A stretch of 64,000 nucleotides of DNA from Desulfohalovibrio reitneri (GTDB taxonomy: Bacteria; Desulfobacterota; Desulfovibrionia; Desulfovibrionales; Desulfovibrionaceae), in contig NZ_JOMJ01000003.1 of the NCBI RefSeq assembly GCF_000711295.1, forward strand, positions 1,189,501 to 1,253,500, read 5' to 3'. The notes under the pieces were generated by a model. That model was not told the origin of the DNA, searched no databases, and was given only the letters and a program-made list of their open reading frames with translations. Positions 39,768 to 53,875 of this stretch are shown one piece after another. Both the position numbers and the translations under genes were made by a program. The stretch's first letter is position 1. Each line of letters opens with the position of its first letter.

Positions 39768-40237
39768 TGCCGCACCTGAAAACCGTGGAAGGGCAACTGG
39801 ACGCCAAGGGCCTGCGTTTCGCGCTGGTGGCGGGACGCTTCAACGAGTTCGTGGTGGACAAGCTGGTGGGCGGCGCGGTGGACTACCTCACCCGCCACGG
39901 CGCGGACCGCGACAACATCACCCTGGTCCGCGTGCCGGGAGCCTTCGAGCTGCCCCTGGCCGCCAAGCGGCTGGCCGGAAAGGGCGAGTACGACGCCGTC
40001 ATCTGCCTGGGCGCCATCATCCGCGGGGCCACCCCCCATTTCGACTACGTGGCCGCCGAGTGCTCCAAGGGCCTGGCCCAGGTCATGATGGACTCCGGCC
40101 TGCCCGTGGGCTTCGGCGTTTTGACCTGCGACTCCCTGGAGCAGGCCGTGGAGCGCGCCGGTTCCAAGGCGGGCAACAAGGGCGTGGAGGCCGCGGCCGC
40201 CGCCCTGGAGATGGTCCGCGTGGTGGAGCAGCTGTAG
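39767..40237 (+). CDS. ribH: 6,7-dimethyl-8-ribityllumazine synthase
   Basis: Condenses the two ribBA/ribD products. The 156-residue protein has [44 protein letters not shown] and [10 protein letters not shown], the usual subunit of the icosahedral enzyme. It is directly followed by nusB without a gap. Confidence 0.96.
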   Translation: MPHLKTVEGQLDAKGLRFALVAGRFNEFVVDKLVGGAVDYLTRHGADRDNITLVRVPGAFELPLAAKRLAGKGEYDAVICLGAIIRGATPHFDYVAAECSKGLAQVMMDSGLPVGFGVLTCDSLEQAVERAGSKAGNKGVEAAAAALEMVRVVEQL

Positions 40238-40708
40238 ATGGCGCAGCAGCGGACCGGAGCGCGCAGCGAAGGGCGCGCCAAGGCCTTCCAGATTCTTTAC
40301 GGGCTGACCTACGTGCCGCCCGCGCGCGGGCTGGACAGTCTGCCCCACGTGCTGGCCGAAAGCCCCGCCCTGTGGAACGAGGACGTGTCCGAGCGGGCGC
40401 GGCAGTTCGCCGCCCAGCTGGTGGAAGGGGTGTGGTCCCGCATGGACGAGTTGGACGAGGTCATCACCCGCTTCTCCACCCACTGGAAGGTCAACCGCAT
40501 CGGCCGCATCGAGCTGACCGTGCTGCGGCTGGCCCTCTACGAGATGCTGTACGTGCCGGACATGCCGCTGAAGGTGGCCATCAACGAGGGCGTGGAACTG
40601 GCCAAGTCGTACGGCGACGAGGCCTCCTCCACCTTCGTCAACGGCATCCTGGACGCGGCCGCGAGGGCCGTGAACAAGGGCGAGCTGGGCACCGGCAAGG
40701 AAATCTGA
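40238..40708 (+). CDS. nusB: transcription antitermination factor NusB
   Basis: A 156-residue all-helical protein that binds boxA RNA with S10. It has [15 protein letters not shown], the [20 protein letters not shown] core and [25 protein letters not shown] signature. The ribH-nusB order is widely conserved. Confidence 0.94.
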   Translation: MAQQRTGARSEGRAKAFQILYGLTYVPPARGLDSLPHVLAESPALWNEDVSERARQFAAQLVEGVWSRMDELDEVITRFSTHWKVNRIGRIELTVLRLALYEMLYVPDMPLKVAINEGVELAKSYGDEASSTFVNGILDAAARAVNKGELGTGKEI

Positions 40709-40722
40709 GAACGAGACGGACA

Positions 40723-43209
<2,487 letters not shown>

Positions 43210-43215
43210 GCGATC

Positions 43216-43710
43216 ATGCGTACGGTAATCCGACTCCTCCTCCCGGCCCTTCTCCTGCTCGCGGCCTGCGGCTGCGCCCGCTACGGCTTCGGCGGCGGCC
43301 AGGCCGAACTGCCCGACGACGTCCGCGCCCTGGACGTGCGCGAGGTGGAGAACCCCACCATGGAGACCGGCCTGCCCGCCGAGCTCATGGCCTCCTTCCG
43401 CGACGAGATCACCCGCCGCGAGGGGCTGTCCTGGGCGCCGCGCGAGCGGGCCGACGGACTGGTGGATTTGGAAATCGAACGCTACTCCGTGACCTCCTCG
43501 GTTGTTGGCGAACGGCAGGAGACTTTGCAGTTCTCGGCCAACGTGCGCCTCAACGCTGAAATCGTCCGCCGGGCCGACGGCAAACGGCTGTGGAACGGCA
43601 CGGCCGCCTACGCCCAGACCTTCCAGGCCGTGGGCGAGGAGGAAGCGCGCCGACGCGCCGTGGACCTGGCCGTCCGCCGCCTGGTGGACAAACTCACCGA
43701 CGCGTACTGA
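43216..43710 (+). CDS. lptE: LPS-assembly lipoprotein LptE
   Basis: A 164-residue outer-membrane lipoprotein with lipobox LLAACG, then GYGF-like RYGFGG and a two-strand/two-helix LptE layout (LDVREVENPT, REGLSWAPRERADGLVDLEIERYS). LptE plugs the LptD barrel that inserts lipopolysaccharide. The position between leuS and holA is the conserved one and supports the assignment, since the family is poorly conserved in sequence. Confidence 0.85.
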   Translation: MRTVIRLLLPALLLLAACGCARYGFGGGQAELPDDVRALDVREVENPTMETGLPAELMASFRDEITRREGLSWAPRERADGLVDLEIERYSVTSSVVGERQETLQFSANVRLNAEIVRRADGKRLWNGTAAYAQTFQAVGEEEARRRAVDLAVRRLVDKLTDAY

Positions 43711-43716
43711 GCCCCC

Positions 43717-44685
43717 ATGGCCAGGCCGGGTTTCAGCATCCTCGTCTGCCCCGATCCCGAACTGATCAAGCAACAGGTGCGGCGGCTGCTGGCGGACGGC
43801 GGCTTCGACCGCCGCGTGCACTTCGGGGACGAGGGCCTGGACCAGGACTTCTGGACCGATCTGGGCAGCCCCGGGCTGCTGGGCGGCAACAAGGCCCTGG
43901 TCCTGCGCAGGGCGGAAAAGCTGCCCGCCGACCAGGTCCGTTCCCTGACACCGCAGCTGGGCGGCTTCAACGACGCCTGCTGGCCCATCTTCTGTCTGGA
44001 AGGCCCTTGGGAAAAGAAAAAGCCCAGGATTCCAGCCCACTGGAAGAAAGAAAAGTTCTGGAGCGTGGCCGAGCGCAAGGGCTGGCTGTGGCAGAGCCCC
44101 GGCCTGGATCGCGCCGGGGTGGAGCGCATGGCCAGGGAATGGGCCGAGGCGCGAGGCATCACCGTGCCGCGTGAACTGGCCAGAGAATTTTCCTCCCGTC
44201 TGCCGCCCGACGCCGCGGCCGTGGCCTCGGAGCTGGACAAGCTGGAACTGGCCCTGGGCGAGCGGCGCGAACTCGCCCGCGAGGACCTGGACCTGCTGGC
44301 CCCGCCCGAGGAGGGCCTTGAAATCTGGGCCGTGCTGGACGCCCTGACCAAGGGGCAGGCCGGAGCCGGCGTCTGGCGCGAGGTGCTGCGGCACCGCACC
44401 TCTTCCGAAAGCCTCCTTTTCCCCCTGCTGGCCGGACTGACCCGCGACGCGCGGCAGATGTGGATGATCCTGCACGGCGAGAACCCCGGCCTGCCAGGCT
44501 GGTTAGCGGACAAGAAGGCCCCCGTGGCCAAACGGCTGGGCGTGGCCGGCCTGAGGCGTCTGTTCCGCCTGGCCCTGGAGGCCGAGGTGCGGGTCAAGAC
44601 CGGCGAGATGAAGGAAGAGCAGGCCCTGCAGCATTTGGTGTCCGACCTGGGCTCGCTGGCCTCCGCCCCCGGGGGTCGAGGGTGA
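43717..44685 (+). CDS. holA: DNA polymerase III delta subunit
   Basis: A 322-residue clamp-loader subunit. The N-terminal region lacks an obvious P-loop, as usual for delta, and has the FSILVCPDPELIKQQVRRLL opening; LPPDAAAVASELDKLELAL is the HolA helical signature. The C-terminal helices (LLFPLLAGLTRDARQ, KTGEMKEEQALQHLV) match the collar domain. Start ATG 43717, six bases after lptE. Confidence 0.85.
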   Translation: MARPGFSILVCPDPELIKQQVRRLLADGGFDRRVHFGDEGLDQDFWTDLGSPGLLGGNKALVLRRAEKLPADQVRSLTPQLGGFNDACWPIFCLEGPWEKKKPRIPAHWKKEKFWSVAERKGWLWQSPGLDRAGVERMAREWAEARGITVPRELAREFSSRLPPDAAAVASELDKLELALGERRELAREDLDLLAPPEEGLEIWAVLDALTKGQAGAGVWREVLRHRTSSESLLFPLLAGLTRDARQMWMILHGENPGLPGWLADKKAPVAKRLGVAGLRRLFRLALEAEVRVKTGEMKEEQALQHLVSDLGSLASAPGGRG

Positions 44686-45356
44686 AGAAGCCCCACTACC
44701 ACGGCCACCGCCAGCGTCTGCGCGAACGGCTGCAGCGCGACCCGCGCTCCCTGGCGGACTACGAGGTGCTGGAGATGCTCCTGGGCTACGTGCTGCGGCG
44801 CGGCGACACAAAGCCCCTGGCCAAGGAGCTGCTGGCCCGCCACCAGAACCTGCGCGGCGTCTTCCAGGCCTCGCCCGAGGAACTGCGGCAGGCGGAGGGC
44901 TTCGGTCCGGCCATGGAGACCTTCTGGCACCTGTGGAAGGAGGTCTGGGCCCGGCTGCACGAGACCCCGGCCCGCAGCCGGGCGGTGCTCTCCTCGCCGC
45001 AGGAGGTGTCCGAACTGGCCATGGCCCGGCTGGGTCCCTCCCGCTCCGAAGAGTTCTGGGCCGCTTTGGTGGACAACAAAAACCGCTTGCTGGCCTGGGA
45101 GCGGGTGAGCCAGGGCACGGTGGACCAGGCCCCGGTCTACCCCCGCGAGGTAATGGCCCTGGCGCTTAAGCACGAGGCCTCGGGCATCGTTCTGGTGCAC
45201 AACCACCCCGGCGGCGACCCACACCCCTCATCCCAGGACATGGAGCTGACCCGCCGCCTGGTGCGGGCCGCCTCCGACCTGGGCGTACGCATTCTGGACC
45301 ACTTGGTGGTCACCGACGACGCCTACTACTCCTTCCAGCAGGAAGGCATGCTTTAG
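44682..45356 (+). CDS. radC: RadC/JAB-domain protein
   Basis: A 224-residue protein of the RadC family: N-terminal helix-hairpin-helix region (LADYEVLEMLLGYVL, LRQAEGFGPAM) and a C-terminal JAMM metalloprotease-like domain with the zinc motif VHNHPGGDPHPSSQD. Cellular role is unsettled in spite of the historical name. The start is GTG at 44682, overlapping the holA stop as GTGA. Confidence 0.93.
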   Translation: MKKPHYHGHRQRLRERLQRDPRSLADYEVLEMLLGYVLRRGDTKPLAKELLARHQNLRGVFQASPEELRQAEGFGPAMETFWHLWKEVWARLHETPARSRAVLSSPQEVSELAMARLGPSRSEEFWAALVDNKNRLLAWERVSQGTVDQAPVYPREVMALALKHEASGIVLVHNHPGGDPHPSSQDMELTRRLVRAASDLGVRILDHLVVTDDAYYSFQQEGML

Positions 45357-45486
45357 GCGAAACGATTTTTTTCAAAGAAAAGGTCTTTTTCCGCTCTTTT
45401 TTCCGTTTTCACCAGGCTGCTTGCCATCTTCCCCCGTTTTCGTGGTATTCACTCAGGGTGAATCAACGGGAAAGGGAGGAAAAACC

Positions 45487-45759
45487 ATGCTGACTGTTCA
45501 CGGAATCGTCCGCGGCCGCGTGCAGGGCGTCTGCTTCCGGGACTTCACCCGGGGCGCGGCGGACTCGCTGGGCGTCTCCGGCTGGGTGCGCAACGTGCCG
45601 GACGGCACGGTGGAGTTTTTGGCCTCCGGCGGGGAGGACGCCGTGCGGGCGTTTATGGACAAGGTGCGGCAGGGACCGCCCGCCTCCCGCGTGGAGGGGG
45701 TGGATGCGGACGAACGCCCCGGCGCGGAGGCCAGCGGCGGTTTCGAGGTGCGCAGATAG
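45487..45759 (+). CDS. acyP: acylphosphatase
   Basis: A 90-residue acylphosphatase hydrolysing carboxyl-phosphate bonds. The active-site loop GRVQGVCFRDFT contains the catalytic Arg and the GWVRNVPDGTVEF strand has the catalytic Asn. GGGAGGA precedes the ATG at 45487. It is a single gene. The 186 bp to lon hold a GGGCGGAAAAAACCCGCC dyad near 45877-45894 but no clear promoter. Confidence 0.94.
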   Translation: MLTVHGIVRGRVQGVCFRDFTRGAADSLGVSGWVRNVPDGTVEFLASGGEDAVRAFMDKVRQGPPASRVEGVDADERPGAEASGGFEVRR

Positions 45760-45945
45760 GCCGGATGAGTCGGGTTTTACCCGGTTTTTTCGGCAAAAAT
45801 CAGGCTCTACCGCTTTACGAGCCGGGCAAAATGATTAATTGGGCCTCTCCGGAGTGACGCAAGCGGCTTCCAGGCGGGTTTTTTCCGCCCAAGAACCCGA
45901 TTGACGACCTCCCCAAAGACGACTTCATCCGGAGGCACGAACCAT

Positions 45946-48462
<2,517 letters not shown>

Positions 48463-48488
48463 CCAACACGAATCCGAACACCACCGGC

Positions 48489-48524
48489 AAAACCGGGAGG
48501 CGCGATGTCGCCTCCCGGTTTTTT
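48489..48524 (+). terminator. intrinsic terminator after lon
   Basis: Arms AAAACCGGGAGGCG and CGCCTCCCGGTTTT around CGATGT, followed by TTC-rich sequence. Confidence 0.9.
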
Positions 48525-48577
48525 CTTCATATCAGCCGGTTTTTGCGGTAGTCCTGTCACCACGCAGGGAGGTTTCA

Positions 48578-49708
48578 TTGCTGCTGGACGACAAGCCCTA
48601 CACCATCGACCGCATCTTCCGCCTGGCCGTGGGCGTGGCCTTCCTGGTCTTTCTGGTCAAGCTGCTCGGCTACCTGTCCGACGTGCTGCTGCCCTTCGCC
48701 GTGGCCCTGCTGCTGGCCTACCTGCTCAACCCGCTCATCCGACTGGTGCAGGAAAAGCTCATCCCCCACCGGCTGCTGGCCGTGCTGTCCACCCTCCTGG
48801 CCCTCGGGGCGGTGCTGGGCGGGGCGATATGGCTGCTGTTCCCCATAATTGCCGGGGAGATGGCCCAGTCCGCCAAGCTGCTCTACGGCGTGGTCAACAA
48901 CTCCGACGTGGCCGCCAGGCTGCAGGAGTATCTGCCGCCCGACATCTGGCAGGCTGTGCGCGGCCTGCTGGACAAGCCGGACGTGCAGGAGTTCCTGCGT
49001 TCGGGCGATGCGCTGGGCGTGCTGCACGGCGCGCTCAGGCGGCTTCTGCCGGGCATCTGGAACGTTGTCACCGGCACCGCCTCCCTGCTGGGCATCGTGG
49101 TGGTTGTCTCGGTCATCGTCCTCTACCTGGTCTTCCTGCTGCTGGACTTCGAAAAAATCGCCGCGGGCTGGACCCGCTACATCCCCCGCGACTACCGCCA
49201 GGCCATCGCCGACTTCACCCGCGAGTTCGAGGACGGCATGCGCCGCTTCTTCCGGGGGCAGGCCATGGTGGCCGGTACAGTGGGCATCCTTTTCGCCCTG
49301 GGATTCGCCCTCATGGGGCTGCCCTTCGGCATCCTCTTCGGGCTGGTGCTGGGGCTGATGAACATGGTCCCCTATCTGCAGCTGCTTGGCATTCCGCCCG
49401 CCCTCTTCCTGGCCCTGGTTCAATCGGTGCAGACCGGCGACCCCTTCTGGATGGTGCTGGGACAGGTGGCCCTTGTCTTTATCGTGGTGCAAAGCCTGCA
49501 GGACGGCTTTCTGATCCCCCGCATCATGGGCGGCATCACCGGCCTCTCCCCGGCGGTCATTCTCCTGTCCCTGTCCGTGTGGGGCAAGTTGCTGGGCCTT
49601 TTGGGCCTGCTCATAGCCATCCCCGTTACTTGCCTGCTGCTGGCCTACTACAACCGGTATCTGGCCAAACGGGAAGAAGCGCCTGAAGCCCCGGAGGAGT
49701 CGCCATGA
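48578..49708 (+). CDS. AI-2E family transporter (PerM-like)
   Basis: A 376-residue inner-membrane protein with about eight hydrophobic segments and the family features LLAYLLNPLIRLVQ near the N-terminus and GLVLGLMNMVPYLQLLGIPPA plus MGGITGLSPAVILLSL near the end. Family members export diverse small molecules; the cargo here is unknown. The start is TTG at 48578, with AGGGAGG five bases upstream; no ATG or GTG gives an intact first helix. Its stop overlaps the GH57 start as ATGA. Confidence 0.88.
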   Translation: MLLDDKPYTIDRIFRLAVGVAFLVFLVKLLGYLSDVLLPFAVALLLAYLLNPLIRLVQEKLIPHRLLAVLSTLLALGAVLGGAIWLLFPIIAGEMAQSAKLLYGVVNNSDVAARLQEYLPPDIWQAVRGLLDKPDVQEFLRSGDALGVLHGALRRLLPGIWNVVTGTASLLGIVVVVSVIVLYLVFLLLDFEKIAAGWTRYIPRDYRQAIADFTREFEDGMRRFFRGQAMVAGTVGILFALGFALMGLPFGILFGLVLGLMNMVPYLQLLGIPPALFLALVQSVQTGDPFWMVLGQVALVFIVVQSLQDGFLIPRIMGGITGLSPAVILLSLSVWGKLLGLLGLLIAIPVTCLLLAYYNRYLAKREEAPEAPEESP

Positions 49709-51939
49709 ACGGACTGTGCATCCACGGCCACTTCTACCAGCCACCGCGCGAGGACCCCTGGCTGGACAGCGTTCCGCCCGAGGGCTCGGCCGCGCCCATG
49801 GACAACTGGAACCTGCGCATCGCCCGCGAGTCCTACGCCCCTCTGGCCTGGGCCCGCCGCCTGGACGGCGAGGGCCGCATCACGGACGTGGTCAACTGCT
49901 ACGAGTGGATCAGCTTCAACTTCGGCCCCACCCTGCTGCGCTGGCTGCGCCGCGAGGACCCGGCCACCCACCGCCGCATCCAGGAAGCGGACCGCCTTTC
50001 GGCCGAGCGCTGGGGCCACGGCAACGCCATGGCCCAGGTCTGCCACCACGCCATCCTGCCCCTGTGCACCCCGCGCGACCGCGAGCTTGAGGTGGCCTGG
50101 GGCATCGACGACTTCCAGACCCACTTCGGCCGCCGCCCCAGCGGCATGTGGCTGGCCGAGGCTGCCGTGGACACCGCCTCCCTGGAAACCCTGGCCGCCC
50201 ACGGCATCGAATTCGTACTGCTGGCCCCCCGGCAGGCCGAGTCCGTGGCCCCCGTGGACAGCGACGACTGGACCGACGTGGGGGAAGAGGGCCCGGACAT
50301 CACCCGTCCCTACACGGTGGAGCTGCCCTCCGGCCGGGACATCTCCGTCTCTTTCTACGACGGTCCCCTGTCCCAGGCCGTGGCCTTCGAGCGGCTGCTG
50401 GAATCGGGCGACGCCTTCTGGGACCGCCTTTCGGCCAACCCCGCTCCCGGCCTGCGCGCCGTGGGCACCGACGGCGAGACCTACGGCCACCACTTTCCCT
50501 TCGGCGAGATGGCCCTGGCCTACGTGCTGGAGCGCGCCCGGGCCGACGACTCCCCCTGGCGGCTGACCAATTTCGCCGCCTACCTGGAGACCAACCCGCC
50601 CACCATGCGCTGCCGCCTGCGCGAGCCTTCCTCCTGGAGCTGCGTGCACGGCGTCGAGCGGTGGCGGGCCGACTGCGGCTGCACCACCGGCGGCCACCCG
50701 GACTTCAACCAGTCCTGGCGCAAGCCCCTGCGCGAGGCCCTGGACCTGAACAAGCTGCGGGTGGACAGGCACTTCTTCCGCCGGGGCGAGGCCTGCTTCG
50801 CCGACCCGAAACGCGCCCTGCGCGAGTACGGCAAGGTGGAGGCGGGCGCGCTCAGCCAGTCCGATTTCGAGAAGGCGCAGTTCCAGCCCGGCCTGGACGC
50901 CTCCGGCAAGGAGTCCGCCTGGAAGCTGCTTGCCATGCAGCGCTGGGCCCTGTCCTCCTTCGCCTCCTGCGCCTGGTTCTTCGACGAGCTGACCCGCCTG
51001 GAGCCCCTGGCCGCCCTCACCCACGCCCTGCGCTCCCTGGAACTGGCCCGCCACACCGGCTCCTTCGACTGGGAGGAGGAACTGGTCATGATCCTGGGCC
51101 AGGCCCGTTCCAATTACCCCGGGGAAGGGTCCGGAGCGGACGTGTGGCGTAACCATATCGTTCCGCGCCGGTTGGAGGGCGCCTCCCTGGCCGCCTTCGG
51201 CCTGCTCATCCTGGCCGCCAGCGACGACCTGCCCGTGCCCGGCGGCTCCGCCTCCCTCGCCTGGCCAGGCCTGCGCCTCACCTTCCGCGTCACGCGCGAG
51301 GACGAGGACGGCGCGCTGCACGGCTCCATGGAGGGCGCGGTGCTCCCCGGCGCGGCCTCGCCCCCGGTCAACTGGACCATGACCCAGCCGCCGGACGGCG
51401 ACCCCCTGCAAACCGAGATCGTGCTTGCGGATGGCCAACGCGCCCGCACAGGCGACCTGTCCTGGAACCGCCTGGAGGAGGCGGCCATGCGCCTCACCGA
51501 GCGGGCCGCCGAGGCCGCCTGGCGCACCCGGCTGGCCTGCGCCACCCGGGCCACGGCCCTGTACCTGCCCTACCAGGAGGCCCAGACCAGCCCCATCCAC
51601 TCCTGGGACTGGGCGGAGCTGGCCCCCGCCCTGGCCTGGCGCGCCTGCACCGTGGACGGCGCGGACCACCAGGAATTGTGGGACTTCCTTGTGGACAGGC
51701 TGCGCGATCACCCCGTGGCCGAGTCCCTCAGCCACCGCCTGGCCAAGGAGGCCGCGCGACTGGCCACCGAGGAGAACGACCCGGCCGGGGCCGCCCGCGT
51801 GCTGCACCGGGCTCGGCGACTGGGCCTCTCCCCCGATCCCTGGCGGGCGCAGAACGCGGCCTGGGAACGGCGGGGGGCCATGCGCATCCACGGCGAAGCG
51901 GCCGCCCGCCTCGGTTTCGCGCCGGACGCGCTGGGCTGA
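49705..51939 (+). CDS. glycoside hydrolase family 57 protein with C-terminal DUF3536-type domain
   Basis: A 744-residue cytoplasmic protein. The N-terminal catalytic barrel has HGHFYQPPRE, the candidate nucleophile Glu152 in SGMWLAEAAVD and candidate acid Asp256 in VGTDGETYGHH, the conserved GH57 positions. GH57 enzymes act on alpha-glucans (amylase, branching, 4-alpha-glucanotransferase). The long helical remainder, with PSSWSCVHGVERWRADCGC, matches the DUF3536-type domain. It is coupled to the transporter gene upstream. The substrate cannot be told. Confidence 0.85.
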   Translation: MNGLCIHGHFYQPPREDPWLDSVPPEGSAAPMDNWNLRIARESYAPLAWARRLDGEGRITDVVNCYEWISFNFGPTLLRWLRREDPATHRRIQEADRLSAERWGHGNAMAQVCHHAILPLCTPRDRELEVAWGIDDFQTHFGRRPSGMWLAEAAVDTASLETLAAHGIEFVLLAPRQAESVAPVDSDDWTDVGEEGPDITRPYTVELPSGRDISVSFYDGPLSQAVAFERLLESGDAFWDRLSANPAPGLRAVGTDGETYGHHFPFGEMALAYVLERARADDSPWRLTNFAAYLETNPPTMRCRLREPSSWSCVHGVERWRADCGCTTGGHPDFNQSWRKPLREALDLNKLRVDRHFFRRGEACFADPKRALREYGKVEAGALSQSDFEKAQFQPGLDASGKESAWKLLAMQRWALSSFASCAWFFDELTRLEPLAALTHALRSLELARHTGSFDWEEELVMILGQARSNYPGEGSGADVWRNHIVPRRLEGASLAAFGLLILAASDDLPVPGGSASLAWPGLRLTFRVTREDEDGALHGSMEGAVLPGAASPPVNWTMTQPPDGDPLQTEIVLADGQRARTGDLSWNRLEEAAMRLTERAAEAAWRTRLACATRATALYLPYQEAQTSPIHSWDWAELAPALAWRACTVDGADHQELWDFLVDRLRDHPVAESLSHRLAKEAARLATEENDPAGAARVLHRARRLGLSPDPWRAQNAAWERRGAMRIHGEAAARLGFAPDALG

Positions 51940-52025
51940 CCGGCTCCCCCGCGCCGCCGCGCCCCTTGACCCGGGCCGTTTTTTCGGGCTGAAATGCGCG
52001 TTTCAGCCAAGGAGACCCCGATCAT

Positions 52026-53126
52026 ATGGACCCGCTTCTGGATATCCGCGAGGAGGCCGCGGCCTTCACCCCGTACGTGGCCGGCCTCTCCATCGACGAA
52101 ATCAAGAACCGCTACGGCCTGACCAACGTGGTCAAGCTGGCCAGCAACGAGAACCCCCTGGGCACCTCTCCCGTGGTCAAGAAGGCCGTGGCCGAGTCCG
52201 CCGAGTTCGCCTTCCGCTACACCCGCCACGGCAACCCGGAGCTCAACGCGGCCATCGCCGGCCACCTGGGCGTGGACGCGGCGCGGGTTGTCTGCGGCAA
52301 CGGCTCGGACGAGATCATCGACCTGCTCTGCCGGGTCAAGCCGCGCCCTGGGCTGGACAACGTGGTGGCCTGCAAGCCCTGCTTCTCCATGTACCGCTCC
52401 CAGACCCTGCTGGCCGGTGCGGAGTTCCGCCAGGTGCCCATCAAGGACGACTTCTCCTTCGACTGGGACGGCCTGGCCGAGGCCTGCGACGACAACACCG
52501 CCCTGGTCTTCGTCACCAGCCCGGACAACCCCTCCGGCTACGCCGCCACGGCCGGGGAGCTGGCCGCCTTCGCCCGCCGCCTGCCGCCGCGCGCGCTGCT
52601 GGTCGTCGACGAGGCCTACGTGGACTTCTGCGACGAACTGGACGCCTTCAGCCTGATCAACCGGTTGGACGAATTTCCCAACGTGGCCGTCACCCGCACC
52701 TTCTCCAAGGCCTACGGGCTGGCCGGGCTGCGGCTGGGCTACGGCGTGCTGCCCCCGGCACTGGCGGAAAAGCTTCTGGCCTGCCAGATCCCCTTCTCGG
52801 TGAACCAAGCCGCCCTGTTCGGCGGGCTGGCCGCCCTGGAGGACACCGTGCATCTGGGCGAGACCCTGCGCGTCACCCGCACCGAACGTGAGCGGCTGAC
52901 CCGCGAGCTCACCGCGCTGGGATGCCGCGTCCAGCCCTCCCAAGCCAACTTCCTGCTCTTCGCCCCGCCCAAATCCGCCAAGCGCGTTTTCGAGGACCTT
53001 CTGGCCCGGGGCGTCATCATCCGGCCCCTGGCCTCCTACGGCCTGGACGACTCCTTGCGCGTGTCCATCGGCCGCGAAGATGAAAACACCACCTTCCTCC
53101 AGGCCCTCAAAGGAGTGCTGGCATGA
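52026..53126 (+). CDS. hisC: histidinol-phosphate aminotransferase
   Basis: A 366-residue PLP aminotransferase of histidine synthesis. KLASNENPLGTSP, NGSDEIIDLLC, SPDNPSGY, VDEAYVDF and TFSKAYGLAGLRLGY with Schiff-base Lys228 are the HisC motifs. It can also act on aromatic amino acids in other species. Stop overlaps the cmk start (ATGA). AAGGAGA lies before the ATG. Confidence 0.93.
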   Translation: MDPLLDIREEAAAFTPYVAGLSIDEIKNRYGLTNVVKLASNENPLGTSPVVKKAVAESAEFAFRYTRHGNPELNAAIAGHLGVDAARVVCGNGSDEIIDLLCRVKPRPGLDNVVACKPCFSMYRSQTLLAGAEFRQVPIKDDFSFDWDGLAEACDDNTALVFVTSPDNPSGYAATAGELAAFARRLPPRALLVVDEAYVDFCDELDAFSLINRLDEFPNVAVTRTFSKAYGLAGLRLGYGVLPPALAEKLLACQIPFSVNQAALFGGLAALEDTVHLGETLRVTRTERERLTRELTALGCRVQPSQANFLLFAPPKSAKRVFEDLLARGVIIRPLASYGLDDSLRVSIGREDENTTFLQALKGVLA

Positions 53127-53782
53127 GCGAAGCCTTCATCGTGACCATCGACGGCCCAGCGGGCGTGGGCAAGACCACCCTGGCCAAACGGCTGGCGGAC
53201 AGGTTGGAAGTAGCCTACCTGGACACCGGGGCCATGTTCCGGGGCGTGGCCTGGAGCCTGGGCGAAGGCTCCTGGAACAAGCCCGTGGAGGAACTCCAGG
53301 TAGCCATGGACTCCATGTCCTTCGAGCTCACCGGCTCCGGGCGCGACTCCCTTCTCCTGCTCAACGGCACCCCCCTGGACGAACGCATCCGCACGGAAAA
53401 AGTCGGCCTCTGGGCCTCCAACGTGGGCACCCTCCCCGTGGTCCGCACCTTCCTCAAGCAGGCCCAGCACGCCATCGGCCAGGACACTTCCCTGGTGGCC
53501 GAAGGACGCGACATGGGCACCGTGGTCTTCCCCAAGGCCCAGCGCAAGTTCTTCCTGGACGCCACCCCCGAGGAACGCGCCCGCCGCCGCTACCGCCAAC
53601 TCAAGGAACAAGGGGAGAAGGCCGACCACGACGACATCCTCCTGCAAATCAAAATCCGCGACGCCCAGGACCGCAACCGCCCCATCGCCCCCCTGGTCGC
53701 CGCCGAAGACGCCATCACCATCGACACAACCCACCTCGATCCCGACGGCGTCTTCCAAGCCATGCTCAAGCATCTGAAGTAG
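53123..53782 (+). CDS. cmk: (d)CMP kinase
   Basis: A 219-residue nucleoside monophosphate kinase. P-loop DGPAGVGKTT at residues 10-19, LDTGAMFRGVAW, VAEGRDMGTVVFP, and the LID with RYRQLKEQGEKADHDDILLQIKIRDAQD. It is the last core gene before the accessory island. Confidence 0.95.
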   Translation: MSEAFIVTIDGPAGVGKTTLAKRLADRLEVAYLDTGAMFRGVAWSLGEGSWNKPVEELQVAMDSMSFELTGSGRDSLLLLNGTPLDERIRTEKVGLWASNVGTLPVVRTFLKQAQHAIGQDTSLVAEGRDMGTVVFPKAQRKFFLDATPEERARRRYRQLKEQGEKADHDDILLQIKIRDAQDRNRPIAPLVAAEDAITIDTTHLDPDGVFQAMLKHLK

Positions 53783-53817
53783 GTTTGCCATTCCGAGATT
53801 AATCGAAGGGGATACAC

Positions 53818-53875
53818 ATGCCTGATTTCGCAAACCAAGAATTGAACCAGATTTTTGAAAGATGTCTTAATTCAA
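53818..53875 (+). pseudogene. 5' fragment of a gene cut by ISL3 insertion
   Basis: A reading frame starts with ATG at 53818 (MPDFANQELNQIFERCLNS), preceded by GAAGGGG eight bases upstream. After 19 codons it enters the left end of the ISL3 element at 53876. Base composition is lower in GC than cmk next to it. The family of the lost gene cannot be told from 19 residues. Confidence 0.5.

Noticed and set aside
45780-45860. tRNA-like segment (GGCTCG...GGTAGAGCC on the minus strand) between acyP and lon
   Set aside because: A D-arm-like stretch is present but no acceptor stem, anticodon arm or T-arm could be paired.
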